The notes: generated by a model not told the origin, from the letters alone. A stretch of DNA of 64,000 bases from Butyrivibrio sp. X503 (GCF_003625475.1 NZ_RAIQ01000006.1:118406-182405); one strand, 5' to 3'. Positions 45,986 to 54,874 are shown, counted from the stretch's first letter. Translations and numbers: made by a program.

Positions 45986-46017
45986 AAATAGGGTAGTTCG
46001 CAAGAACTACCCTATTT
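45986..46017 (+). terminator. Intercistronic hairpin with GCAA tetraloop
   Basis: Perfect 14-base stem AAATAGGGTAGTTC / GAACTACCCTATTT closed by a GCAA (GNRA) tetraloop. Few T residues follow, so it is more likely a partial terminator or 3' mRNA stabiliser that keeps binding-protein expression above that of the ATPase and permeases. Confidence 0.75.
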
Positions 46018-46059
46018 AATTAACAAAAGGCAATAAAAGGAGAAGCGAAGGTATTTTTT

Positions 46060-47571
46060 ATGGAGCAGAATGAACTTATCGTTATGCGTGACATAGTAAA
46101 AGTCTTTCCCGGTGTAGTTGCACTGGATCACGCACAGCTTACACTTCATAAAGGCGAGATCCATGCACTTATGGGCGAAAATGGAGCGGGAAAGTCTACC
46201 ATTATCAAGTGCCTCACAGGTGTATATGAGCGTGATGCCGGAGAAGTATTTGTGCAGGGAGTAGAGGGAAATGTATTCAACCACTCTACTGAGGATGCGC
46301 AGAAAATAGGAATTGCAACGGTTTATCAGGAGGTCAATCTTTGTCCCAACCTCTCGGTTGCAGAGAATCTTTTTATTGGGCGCGAACCTCTCACAAGGCT
46401 GGGAACGATAGACTGGCGCTCTATGAATAAAAGGGCAAAAGAAATAATGAAAGGCCTCGGAATATCGATCGATGTTACCGTGGCACTTGAAAACTATTCA
46501 CTTGCTATTCAGCAGATGATAGCGATCGCAAGAGCGGTGGATATGGATTGTAAGGTACTTATTCTCGATGAGCCCACATCTTCTCTTGATGATCACGAAG
46601 TAGAGAAGCTCTTTGACGTAATGAGAGATCTTAAGAAAAAGGGCGTAGGAATCATATTCGTTACTCACTTCCTTGAGCAGGTTTATGCAGTATGCGACAG
46701 GATCACGGTTATGAGAAACGGTGGATTCGTAGGAGATTATTCAATAAGTGAGCTCCCCAGAGTTAAACTCGTAGCAGCCATGCTCGGTAAAGATTTTGAC
46801 GATCTTGCTGCTATCAAACCCGAGGGAGAAGCAAATATCAGTCCGGAAGTTATGCTCAAGGCAGAAGGCCTTAGCCACAAGGGAACCGTTAAACCCTTCG
46901 ATTTCGAGATACATAAAGGCGAAGTTGTCGGAGTTACGGGACTTCTTGGAAGCGGACGAAGTGAAATGGTACGTTGTATCTACGGTGCGGACAAAGCCCA
47001 GACAGGTAAAGAGTACATGAAGGGCAAAGAGATCAATATCAAGGCACCTATAGATGCGATCAAACAAGGTATGGCATACCTTCCCGATGACAGAAAAGCC
47101 GACGGATGTATCGGTGAGTTGTCGGTAAGAGACAATATTATTCTTGCACTTCAGGCAAGAAACGGAATGTTTAAGAGAGTTCCCAGAGCTAAGCAGATAG
47201 AGATCGCGGACAAGTTTATCGACATGCTCCAGATCAAGACTGCGAGCAGGGAGACACCTCTTTCTCAGCTGTCCGGCGGAAATCAGCAGAAGGTTATTCT
47301 TGCGAGATGGCTTTGCACACATCCTGATTTCCTTATCCTGGATGAGCCCACAAGAGGTATTGATATCGGAACCAAGACAGAGTTCCAGAAACTGATATTA
47401 CAGTTTGCTAAAGAGGGTATGAGCGTTGTATTCATATCTTCGGAAATAGAAGAAATGCTTCGTACTTGTACAAGAATGTGTGTCATGAGAGACGGCGAAA
47501 AAGTCGGCGAGATAGAAGGAGACATGACACAGGAAAGCGTAATGAGTGCGATCGCGGGAGGTGAGAAGTAA
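46060..47571 (+). CDS. ytfR: Sugar ABC transporter ATPase (YtfR/RbsA-type, duplicated)
   Basis: 503 residues containing two ABC domains. The first has Walker A GENGAGKST and Walker B VLILDEPTSSL. The second has a divergent Walker A region (GLLGSGRSE), signature LSGGNQQKVILARWL and Walker B LILDEPTRGID. This is the standard tandem ATPase of the CUT2 (ribose/galactofuranose) class. It starts 94 bases after the binding-protein gene, after an intercistronic hairpin, with AAAGGAGAAGCGAAGG upstream. It overlaps the next gene by one base. Confidence 0.93.
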   Translation: MEQNELIVMRDIVKVFPGVVALDHAQLTLHKGEIHALMGENGAGKSTIIKCLTGVYERDAGEVFVQGVEGNVFNHSTEDAQKIGIATVYQEVNLCPNLSVAENLFIGREPLTRLGTIDWRSMNKRAKEIMKGLGISIDVTVALENYSLAIQQMIAIARAVDMDCKVLILDEPTSSLDDHEVEKLFDVMRDLKKKGVGIIFVTHFLEQVYAVCDRITVMRNGGFVGDYSISELPRVKLVAAMLGKDFDDLAAIKPEGEANISPEVMLKAEGLSHKGTVKPFDFEIHKGEVVGVTGLLGSGRSEMVRCIYGADKAQTGKEYMKGKEINIKAPIDAIKQGMAYLPDDRKADGCIGELSVRDNIILALQARNGMFKRVPRAKQIEIADKFIDMLQIKTASRETPLSQLSGGNQQKVILARWLCTHPDFLILDEPTRGIDIGTKTEFQKLILQFAKEGMSVVFISSEIEEMLRTCTRMCVMRDGEKVGEIEGDMTQESVMSAIAGGEK

Positions 47572-48629
47572 TGGATCCAATTAAGAGAATAACGAAGCAG
47601 CAGCTATTTTTGCCTTTCTTCTGCCTTCTTATAGTTCTACTTATTAACTTGATCAAGAGTCCTACATTTTTTAATATCGGTATTCAACATGGAGTGTTGT
47701 ATGGAAGATTAATAGATATTTTAAACAGAGGAAGTGAGATAGCAATCCTTGCGGTGGGTCAGACGCTTGTAGTTGCCGTATCAGCCGGAACAGATATATC
47801 CGTAGGTTCCGTAATGAGCCTCTCAGCCTGCGGAACATGCATGATGCTCGCAGGATACGGAGTCAACTCTACAACGCAGCTGGCGGTTCCAATGGGGATT
47901 GGAATACTCTTCGGTATCTTCCTTGGCGGACTTTGCGGCGCAATGAACGGCGCACTTGTAGCTAAGCTTAAGATACAGCCCATGGTTGCAACTCTTATTC
48001 TTTTTACAGCGGCAAGGGCTATCGGACTTCTTTTGTGCAACAACCAGATTACATACATTAGATACGAGCCTTACAAATATCTGGGTAACTTTATACCGGG
48101 ATGTCCCATTCCGACAGCTATATTCGTAACCATCGCGGTTATCGCGATCGTATCGATACTCTTAAGGAAAACGGCACTCGGTCTCTATATTCAGTCAGCA
48201 GGTATCAACAGCAGAGCGGCAAGAATTTCAGGTATCAACTCTGCAATGATCTGCTTTGTATGCTACGTAATATGCGGTCTCTGTGCAGGTATCGCAGGTA
48301 TGGTTGCCAGCAGCCGTATCTACTCCGCAGATTCCAATAACATCGGACTTAACTACGAGCTTGATGCCATCCTTGCGGTTGCGCTCGGCGGTAACTCACT
48401 CGGTGGTGGTAAGTTCAATCTTGCAGGTGCTGTTGTAGGTGCCTATACAATTCAGGCTATCACAACAACCCTCCTTGCCATGGGTGTTTCAACAGACCAG
48501 GCACCGGTTATTAAGGCGATCATCGTTATTATCATCGTAGTTGTTCAGGCTCCTACATTTAAAGAGTGGATTGCCAATACCGAAGCAAAGAGAAAAGCCC
48601 TTGCGGCAGAGGGAGGTCAGAAGGCATGA
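47571..48629 (+). CDS. ytfT: Sugar ABC transporter permease (YtfT-like)
   Basis: 352 residues, about 9-10 membrane segments of the BPD_transp_2 family. Typical stretches are AILAVGQTLVVAVSAGTDIS, KLKIQPMVATLILFTAARAI and LDAILAVALGGNSLGGGKFN. The start shares a base with the ATPase stop (TAATG). It pairs with the next permease to make a heterodimeric CUT2 channel. Confidence 0.92.
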   Translation: MDPIKRITKQQLFLPFFCLLIVLLINLIKSPTFFNIGIQHGVLYGRLIDILNRGSEIAILAVGQTLVVAVSAGTDISVGSVMSLSACGTCMMLAGYGVNSTTQLAVPMGIGILFGIFLGGLCGAMNGALVAKLKIQPMVATLILFTAARAIGLLLCNNQITYIRYEPYKYLGNFIPGCPIPTAIFVTIAVIAIVSILLRKTALGLYIQSAGINSRAARISGINSAMICFVCYVICGLCAGIAGMVASSRIYSADSNNIGLNYELDAILAVALGGNSLGGGKFNLAGAVVGAYTIQAITTTLLAMGVSTDQAPVIKAIIVIIIVVVQAPTFKEWIANTEAKRKALAAEGGQKA

Positions 48630-49657
48630 AGAAATTAAACAAATTCAGCGGAAACACAGTGCTTCTTTTGATCACCATAGTTCTTTTCATCGGAATGTAT
48701 GCTGCAGGCTGCGTTATTTATTCGGCAAAAGGCTTTACTCATGTGCAGACTTTCCTTAATCTACTGATCACCAACGCCGGACTTATCTGCGTTGCGTGCG
48801 GTATGACTTGTGTAATGCTTACAGGCGGAATCGATATTTCCGTAGGATCGCTCATCGCTATGGATTGTATGATCCTTGCTTACGGAATGGGCGTTAAGGG
48901 ATGGCCTTGTATCCCGCTTATCATCCTGATCCTCGTAATCGGACTTATCTTCGGAGCGGTTCAGGGATACCTTATCGGCTACCTCAAGATTCAGCCCTTT
49001 ATCATAACGATGGCGGGAATGTTCTTTGCAAGAGGTATGACAGCGGTTATCTGTACAGACCAGATCTCGATTACACAGGACATGAACCCCATGTTCTACA
49101 AATGGGCCAATGCCAAGATCAATCTTCCGGGATTCCTTGGCTATGTGAACAAGAAGGGTAAGACGGTAGTTCCTTTCATAAGACCTACAGTTGTAATCGC
49201 ACTTCTTGTTGTAGCGATCATCTTCTTTGTACTTAAGTACACCAAGTTCGGAAGAAATCTTTACGCAGTAGGTGGTAACCAGCAGTCGGCAACAATGATG
49301 GGACTTAACGTAAAGGCTACCAAGATGAAGGCATATATCCTTTCATCATTCCTTTGCTCCATCGGCGGAATCTGCTACTGCCTCAACACAATGTCAGGTT
49401 CTGTTCAGCAGGCGCTCGGATTCGAAATGAACGCCATCGCTTCATCGGTTATCGGTGGAACGCTTCTTACGGGTGGTGTAGGTAACGTAATAGGATCGCT
49501 CTTTGGTGTTCTCATTAACGGAACGATCTCAACGCTCGTTACCACGAACGGTAAGCTGTTATCCAGCTGGAGTAACATCATGACAGCGGCACTTCTGTGC
49601 TTCTTCATCATCCTCCAGAGCCTGTTTGCTTACTTTAAGAACAGAAACAACAGATAA
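48626..49657 (+). CDS. yjfF: Sugar ABC transporter permease (YjfF-like)
   Basis: 343 residues, BPD_transp_2 family. MTCVMLTGGIDISVGSLIA, GYLKIQPFIITMAGMFFARG and FEMNAIASSVIGGTLLTGG resemble YjfF. The ATG at 48626 overlaps the previous stop (ATGA) and follows GGGAGG. The frame is open further upstream (48566), but that would add residues inside the previous gene. It is the last gene of the transporter operon. Confidence 0.92.
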   Translation: MKKLNKFSGNTVLLLITIVLFIGMYAAGCVIYSAKGFTHVQTFLNLLITNAGLICVACGMTCVMLTGGIDISVGSLIAMDCMILAYGMGVKGWPCIPLIILILVIGLIFGAVQGYLIGYLKIQPFIITMAGMFFARGMTAVICTDQISITQDMNPMFYKWANAKINLPGFLGYVNKKGKTVVPFIRPTVVIALLVVAIIFFVLKYTKFGRNLYAVGGNQQSATMMGLNVKATKMKAYILSSFLCSIGGICYCLNTMSGSVQQALGFEMNAIASSVIGGTLLTGGVGNVIGSLFGVLINGTISTLVTTNGKLLSSWSNIMTAALLCFFIILQSLFAYFKNRNNR

Positions 49658-49956
49658 AAAATTGCCATCTTAAGAAAATCTTAAGACTATTAATTTTCAG
49701 ACGCATTTTACGATATACAAGTACATAAATATTTGCCAATTCGTCATGCGGGGCGGGAACTTAGAGTTTGTCATTGTTTCCTTCCCCGCATTTTTGCTGG
49801 GGTTTTTAGGGAAAAGAAATATAGGAAAAGGATCATTTAAATTATTAATTGTGCAACCTGTCAAAACGAAAAAGAGGGGTTTACAAGATTTTTTGATAGT
49901 GATAGATTTCTAAATCGTGAGCTCGCAATAAACATTACGAGAGAGGAGTCGATCTT
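49658..49956. promoter_or_regulatory. Intergenic region before the Tad cluster
   Basis: 299 bases without a gene. It holds TCTTAAG direct repeats (49668-49674, 49679-49685), AT-rich -10-like sequence near 49714, a GC-rich hairpin at 49746-49795, and a promoter TTTACA (49880-49885), 17 bases, TAGATT (49903-49908). The last suits the prepilin peptidase gene, with AGAGGAG at 49943-49948 as its ribosome binding site. Confidence 0.5.
49746..49795 (+). terminator. GC-rich terminator-like hairpin
   Basis: ATGCGGGG and CCCCGCAT pair, with a further GGGAA/TTTCC-type extension inside, followed by TTTTTG. It could end the transporter transcript or a short RNA starting near 49725. Confidence 0.65.
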
Positions 49957-50367
49957 ATACAAGTCTTATTATTACTACTCTTATCCGGCGCAGCTTTTAC
50001 CGATCTGTACAAGGATAAGATCTACAATTTCTGGGTTGTCCCCGGACTTCTTACGGGCATTATCGGTTCCGCGATCTGCGGCAAAGGCTCGTTAATAGCA
50101 TCGCTGACTGCGGTCGGCACAGCATTCTTATTACTGATTCCTGTTTACTTCTTTAAAGGTATTGCTGCGGGAGATGTGAAATTATTCATGTCAGCGGCAT
50201 CTTTTCTGTCCGTCTCGGACACGGTTTCAAGTATAATTACAGCATTTGTCGTTGCAGGCGTTATCTCGCTTGCGGTTCTCATCACTAAAAGAAACAAAGA
50301 AGCAAGAATCCATTTCGCGATACCTGCACTTGTGGGCGTCCTCTTTACGGTAGGAGGTACGCTATGA
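49957..50367 (+). CDS. Prepilin peptidase (TadV/CpaA-like, A24) with apparent AUA start
   Basis: 136 residues. From 49957 the frame reads IQVLLLLLLLSGAAFTDLYKDKIYN and so on, reaching IAAGDVKLFM. FTD (D16) and GDVK (D73) are the two catalytic Asp sites of type A24 prepilin peptidases. The frame has a stop at 49918-49920 and no ATG, GTG or TTG before the first catalytic Asp. AGGAG at 49944-49948 is eight bases before ATA at 49957. A start there aligns the protein with the second peptidase at 57421. An automated caller would see only the fragment from GTG 50176. It overlaps TadZ by four bases. Confidence 0.75.
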   Translation: MQVLLLLLLSGAAFTDLYKDKIYNFWVVPGLLTGIIGSAICGKGSLIASLTAVGTAFLLLIPVYFFKGIAAGDVKLFMSAASFLSVSDTVSSIITAFVVAGVISLAVLITKRNKEARIHFAIPALVGVLFTVGGTL

Positions 50368-51407
50368 ACAGACCGGTACTGGCCATCTGTGATACAGAAA
50401 GCAGGTATTGCGGAAGGTTGGATGAATATTTAAGAAAAAACCTAAATCTTTCCTTCGACATACATTCTTTTACCAAGGTGAAAAGTTTGGAGGAATTTGC
50501 CGGGAAAAATCTCATATCTCTTCTTGTTATCGCTGAAAGTGCGGTGGCGGAGCTTAAGAAAAAAGCATGTGAGTCCGGTGTGAAAAATATCCTTATCCTC
50601 GATGAAGAGCTTTCGATTGTAAGAGAGGATGAGGAAGCATTTGAAGAAGATGCGGCGTTGGGGGTTAATTCGGAACATATAAGTAAGTTCAGCCCTGCAA
50701 GCGAGATTGTCTATCATATTTTGGATCTTTGCGCCAAGAGTCCCGAAGATTTTGAAAGTGTCGGAGTAAGGCGAAGCGACGGGAAAGGAACGGTCATAGG
50801 GCTTTACTCGCCTATAGCAAGATGCGGACAGACGGCGCTTTCCGTAAAACTCTGTGAAGAACTCTCAAAACACGGAAAGACAATGCTTTTAAACTTTGAT
50901 AATTTTTCGCCTCTTCCGATGATATTCGGAACTGAAACCGAAGGCGATATTACAGATCTTTTGTATTATTCCGAGTGCGAGAAAAGCAGATTCTGTATTT
51001 ATCTTGAAAAGATCAAGCAGAGTATCGGAGGATTCGATTATATTCCGCCGGCAGCGACAGCCATGCAGATAAAAGAGATAGATTATGAAAGGTTAAAAAA
51101 CCTCATAGAGCTTATCTTTAAGGAATGCGGATATGAATATATGGTTCTTGATCTAAGCGATCTTCCGGGCGGCTTATACGATATTCTAAGGTACTGCAAT
51201 AAGGTAATCACCATAATGGGAAAGACCAAGGCAGACGGATATAAGCTAAGAAAATACGAAGAGGTCTTAAGCCAGAACGGCTATGAAGATGTCTGCGCAG
51301 CGGGAGTTAAGATTACAATTCCGGAAGGAGCGGGCGATAGGGAGCTTGCGGCATGTGCGAGGGATCTTCTTTACACGGAGGGAATCACAGGTGGAGAGAA
51401 GATTTGA
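50364..51407 (+). CDS. tadZ: TadZ/CpaE-like pilus localisation ATPase homologue
   Basis: 347 residues. The N-terminal 125 residues resemble an atypical receiver domain (VLAICDTESRYCGRLDEYL). The remainder has the MinD/ParA-like fold of TadZ, which places the Tad secretion machine. The phosphate loop reads LYSPIARCGQTALS: the signature lysines of the deviant Walker A motif are missing, so ATP hydrolysis is doubtful. It starts at the stop of the prepilin peptidase (ATGA overlap), and its end overlaps the tadA start by 17 bases. Confidence 0.82.
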   Translation: MNRPVLAICDTESRYCGRLDEYLRKNLNLSFDIHSFTKVKSLEEFAGKNLISLLVIAESAVAELKKKACESGVKNILILDEELSIVREDEEAFEEDAALGVNSEHISKFSPASEIVYHILDLCAKSPEDFESVGVRRSDGKGTVIGLYSPIARCGQTALSVKLCEELSKHGKTMLLNFDNFSPLPMIFGTETEGDITDLLYYSECEKSRFCIYLEKIKQSIGGFDYIPPAATAMQIKEIDYERLKNLIELIFKECGYEYMVLDLSDLPGGLYDILRYCNKVITIMGKTKADGYKLRKYEEVLSQNGYEDVCAAGVKITIPEGAGDRELAACARDLLYTEGITGGEKI

Positions 51408-52635
51408 AGATCTAAGGAGCAAGATAAAAGAAAAGATCATAAGCCAGATGGATTTTTCCAAGGATATTTCCGATGAGGAGATGCTTGCGATTATCGATGA
51501 GCTTATGGCGAGAGAACTCAGAAATCTTGCGGTTTCCGTTGAAGAGAGAAAGCGCCTTAGAACCGGCATTTTTCATTCGATAAGAAAGCTTGATATTTTG
51601 CAGCAGCTCGTAGATGATCCGTCCGTTACGGAAATAATGATCAACGGAGCTGACAGCATTTTTATCGAAAGAGACGGTAAGCTGACTAAGCACGAGACCA
51701 TTTTTGAATCAAAAGAAAAACTTGAAGATGTAGTTCAGCAGATAGTCGCGTCTTGCAACAGAGTTGTCAATGAAGCGTCACCGATAGTTGATGCAAGGCT
51801 GGAGAACGGATCTCGTGTAAACATAGTTCTTCCACCGATAGCGCTTAACGGTCCCGTGATAACAATAAGAAGATTTCCGGAAAACCCAATGACAATGGAT
51901 AGGCTGATCAGGTTCGGTGCGCTTACGGATTATCTTAGAGATTATCTGGCGGTTCTTGTAAAAGCGGGATACAACATTTTTATCTCAGGAGGAACAGGCT
52001 CGGGTAAGACAACATTCTTAAATGCGCTTTCAAATTATATCCCCAAGGACAGCCGCGTTCTTACTATTGAGGACAACGCAGAACTTCAGATAAGGGAGGT
52101 GCCGAACCTCGTACGACTGGAAGCGAGAAATGCCAATGTTGAAGGTTGTAAGGAGATAACTATAAGAGATCTTATCAAGTCATCTCTTCGAATGAGGCCC
52201 GACAGGATCATTGTCGGAGAGGTTAGAGGAAGCGAGTGCGTTGATATGCTACAGGCAATGAACACCGGCCATATAGCAATGTCTACAGGACATTCAAACA
52301 GCGCCGAGGATATGCTCGCCAGGATCGAGACCATGGTTCTCATGGGAATGGATATTCCGCTCCCGGCCATACGAGGCCAGATTGCATCGGGAATAGACAT
52401 CATAGTACATCTGGGCAGGCTGCGAGACAGATCCAGAAAACTTCTTGAGATATGCGAGATAAAGAAAGAACTCGACTCTGTTTCAGGGAAGATACTTACA
52501 AATCCGCTTTTTAGATTTGAGGAAACTCATGAGAGTGATAAGGGAATAATAAAAGGAGAATGGAGGAAAGTCGGTGAAATTAAAAATACTGAAAAGCTAC
52601 TGTCATCAGGTTATAAATTACCGCCCTTGCCTTAG
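51391..52635 (+). CDS. tadA: TadA/CpaF secretion ATPase
   Basis: 414 residues. Hexameric type II/IV secretion ATPase that powers Flp pilus assembly. Motifs are VTEIMINGADSIFIERDG, Walker A SGGTGSGKTTFLNAL, RVLTIEDNAELQI (Asp box), RMRPDRIIVGEVRG (Walker B) and GHIAMSTGHSNSAEDML (His box). The open frame extends upstream to 51283, but GTG at 51391 has GGAGGG eight bases upstream and is chosen. tadB begins inside its last 62 bases. Confidence 0.95.
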   Translation: MERRFEDLRSKIKEKIISQMDFSKDISDEEMLAIIDELMARELRNLAVSVEERKRLRTGIFHSIRKLDILQQLVDDPSVTEIMINGADSIFIERDGKLTKHETIFESKEKLEDVVQQIVASCNRVVNEASPIVDARLENGSRVNIVLPPIALNGPVITIRRFPENPMTMDRLIRFGALTDYLRDYLAVLVKAGYNIFISGGTGSGKTTFLNALSNYIPKDSRVLTIEDNAELQIREVPNLVRLEARNANVEGCKEITIRDLIKSSLRMRPDRIIVGEVRGSECVDMLQAMNTGHIAMSTGHSNSAEDMLARIETMVLMGMDIPLPAIRGQIASGIDIIVHLGRLRDRSRKLLEICEIKKELDSVSGKILTNPLFRFEETHESDKGIIKGEWRKVGEIKNTEKLLSSGYKLPPLP

Positions 52636-53338
52636 CGATGTACCGGTTCTGATACAGGGAATCGGAATTGCGGCTCTTTTCGGAAAGCTTTTTTATAATT
52701 CCGTCATTGCTGTTGTGATTCTTTTGCCGCTTGTTATTCCCTGGTTTATCTATAGAAAGAAGACTGAAAAGATACGCATTAGCAGAGTCGTCGGCATTCA
52801 GTTCAGAGATGCCATCAGTTCGGTTCTTACCAGTCTTAAAGCCGGATATTCCGTGGAAAACGCGTTCAGAGAGGCGGGCAGGGATATAGATCTTTTGTAT
52901 GGAAAAAAGAGTCATATAAGCCGCTACATGGACAAGGTGTATAAGGGTCTGAGGAACAATGTTCCGCTTGAAAAGCTTCTTTTGGATTTTGGAAAGAAGA
53001 GCGGAAATGCCGATATTGAAGAGTTTGCGGGAGTTTTTGCGATCGCAAAACGAAGCGGCGGAAACATGACAGAGACCATAGACCGAACGATATCCGTTAT
53101 TTCAAGAAAGATGGATGTTGAGAAGGAAATAGAGGTTTTGATAAGCGCCAAAAGACTGGAAGCGAGGATCATGAACTTTGTTCCGTTCTTTATTATCTTT
53201 TACATAAGCATAACGAGCCCCGGATTTTTCGCACCGCTCTATCACAACATTCCCGGAGTTATTCTTATGACAATCTGTATGTTCGTTTATTTTGCGGCAT
53301 ATCTTTTATCTGAAAAAATCGTAAACATCACAATTTGA
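52574..53338 (+). CDS. tadB: TadB-like inner membrane platform protein
   Basis: 254 residues. A membrane segment pair near 25-60, a cytoplasmic T2SSF domain with SSVLTSLKAGYSVENAFREA and FAIAKRSGGNMTETIDRTIS, and two C-terminal membrane segments. It is the platform protein of the Tad system and partners TadC. The start is GTG at 52574 with GGAGG upstream, overlapping the tadA end by 62 bases in another frame, which implies coupled translation. Confidence 0.9.
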   Translation: MKLKILKSYCHQVINYRPCLSDVPVLIQGIGIAALFGKLFYNSVIAVVILLPLVIPWFIYRKKTEKIRISRVVGIQFRDAISSVLTSLKAGYSVENAFREAGRDIDLLYGKKSHISRYMDKVYKGLRNNVPLEKLLLDFGKKSGNADIEEFAGVFAIAKRSGGNMTETIDRTISVISRKMDVEKEIEVLISAKRLEARIMNFVPFFIIFYISITSPGFFAPLYHNIPGVILMTICMFVYFAAYLLSEKIVNITI

Positions 53339-53356
53339 TCAAAGGATTATTTGAAA

Positions 53357-54814
53357 ATGATATTTCTATATTTGGCCATTCCGGTAAGCGTGTTGATCAT
53401 TTGGTTTATATCAAAAGAGTATGAGCTTCCGGAGGGTATGGAAGAGACGGGCATTACGCGGGAAATATTGAAGGTGTCTCTTTTTATATTCAACAAGCTG
53501 TTTAAAAACAAGATGTCTTTTGCCGGAGAAAAAGTGCGCGGATATCTTAAGACGCTTAACGACAAGAGAGATATAGAGAGAGTAGAAACCGAGTATTACA
53601 TAAGAAAAATAAGCATAGTGATTCTTATGGCACTTGCGGGAAGCTTTTTATCCATTCTCATGTATGTGAGTCAGGGCTCATCGATAAAGCTTATCGAGGG
53701 GAAAGAGCTCCAAAGAAACGAAGGAGGAGACGGGGATTATACCGCGCATCTTATCGCAAACGACGAATCCGGAAAGGAAATCGGAAGATATGACGTTTCC
53801 GTAAAAGAGAGGGTTTATACAAAAGAAGAAACGGACGCGTTGTTTGAAAGTGCTTCAAAAGAGCTGGAAAGAGAGATCCTGTTGGAGAACGAATCTCTTG
53901 AGAGAGTGGAATCCGATCTTAATCTTCCCGAAAAGCTTGAAGGGTATCCCTTCATCATTTCATGGAGTATGGATAACTATGAGCTTATACACTACGACGG
54001 AAGGCTTGAAAAGGATCTGATCCCAAAAGAAGGAGCGGTAGTTACACTCACGGCGAAGTACAAGTATGACGATTACGGATACTCGCAAGTTTTATGCGCA
54101 AATCTCGTGCCGAGGGAATTATCTCCAAGCGAACAGATTTATGAAAACATACGTCTGTTGATAAAACAAAAGGATGAGGAATCCGTAAATGATGAGAGCT
54201 TTGAACTCCCGGAAAATGCAGGCGGAGAGACTGTGAACTGGAGCGAGCATGTTGAAGACAACAGCCTGATGATACTTGTGATAACGCTGATAGGAGGCGC
54301 TGCGTCGTATGTGCTTAGAGACAAAGAGCTAAAAAGAGGGATCGAAAACCGCGCGTCGCAGATGCTCAGCGATTATCCACAACTTGTCTCGAGGCTTGCG
54401 CTGTACCTTGGAGCGGGAATGACAATGAGAAATATTTTTGAGAGGCTTGCGTCCGTTTATGCAAATAAGCGTGCGCAAGGTGCACCGCAGAGGTATGTGT
54501 ATGAAGAAATGCTTAGGACTGTAAGAGAGATGGCAGCAGGTGTTCCCGAAGCCGTGGCATATGAGAATTTCGGACTTCGCTGTCAGAACAGGGAATACAC
54601 AAGGTTAAGCGCGCTTCTTTCACAGAATCTTAGGAAGGGAAACAGCGAGATGCTAAAGATTCTTCAGGAGGAATCAAAGAAAGCTTTTGAGGAGAGAATG
54701 GACAGGGTTCGTAAGCTCGGAGAAGAGGCCGGAACAAGACTTCTTTTGCCGATGATCATGATGCTAGTGATCGTCATGGTGATAATCATGATTCCTGCGT
54801 ATATGTCTTTTTAA
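53357..54814 (+). CDS. tadC: TadC-like platform protein with large extracytoplasmic insert
   Basis: 485 residues, much longer than a usual TadC (about 300). The C-terminal half is a normal T2SSF domain (RLALYLGAGMTMRNIFERL, GLRCQNREYTRLSALLSQ) and ends in a membrane segment. Between membrane segments at about 80-103 and 302-322 lies an insert of about 195 residues predicted outside. Within it, ISWSMDNYELIHYDGRL and KEGAVVTLTAKY resemble an atrophied bacterial Ig-like domain. ATG at 53357 is chosen; a TTG at 53351 is also possible. It lies 18 bases after tadB. Confidence 0.85.
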   Translation: MIFLYLAIPVSVLIIWFISKEYELPEGMEETGITREILKVSLFIFNKLFKNKMSFAGEKVRGYLKTLNDKRDIERVETEYYIRKISIVILMALAGSFLSILMYVSQGSSIKLIEGKELQRNEGGDGDYTAHLIANDESGKEIGRYDVSVKERVYTKEETDALFESASKELEREILLENESLERVESDLNLPEKLEGYPFIISWSMDNYELIHYDGRLEKDLIPKEGAVVTLTAKYKYDDYGYSQVLCANLVPRELSPSEQIYENIRLLIKQKDEESVNDESFELPENAGGETVNWSEHVEDNSLMILVITLIGGAASYVLRDKELKRGIENRASQMLSDYPQLVSRLALYLGAGMTMRNIFERLASVYANKRAQGAPQRYVYEEMLRTVREMAAGVPEAVAYENFGLRCQNREYTRLSALLSQNLRKGNSEMLKILQEESKKAFEERMDRVRKLGEEAGTRLLLPMIMMLVIVMVIIMIPAYMSF

Positions 54815-54874
54815 AAGATAGTTTTTAGAACATTTATTTATAAAAGAAATTAAGAAAAGAAAGAAGGAAAAATA

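Noticed and set aside
50176..50367. A 63-residue gene starting at GTG 50176
   Set aside because: It is only the C-terminal part of the prepilin peptidase; the same frame upstream encodes the first catalytic Asp and membrane segments, back to about 49957.
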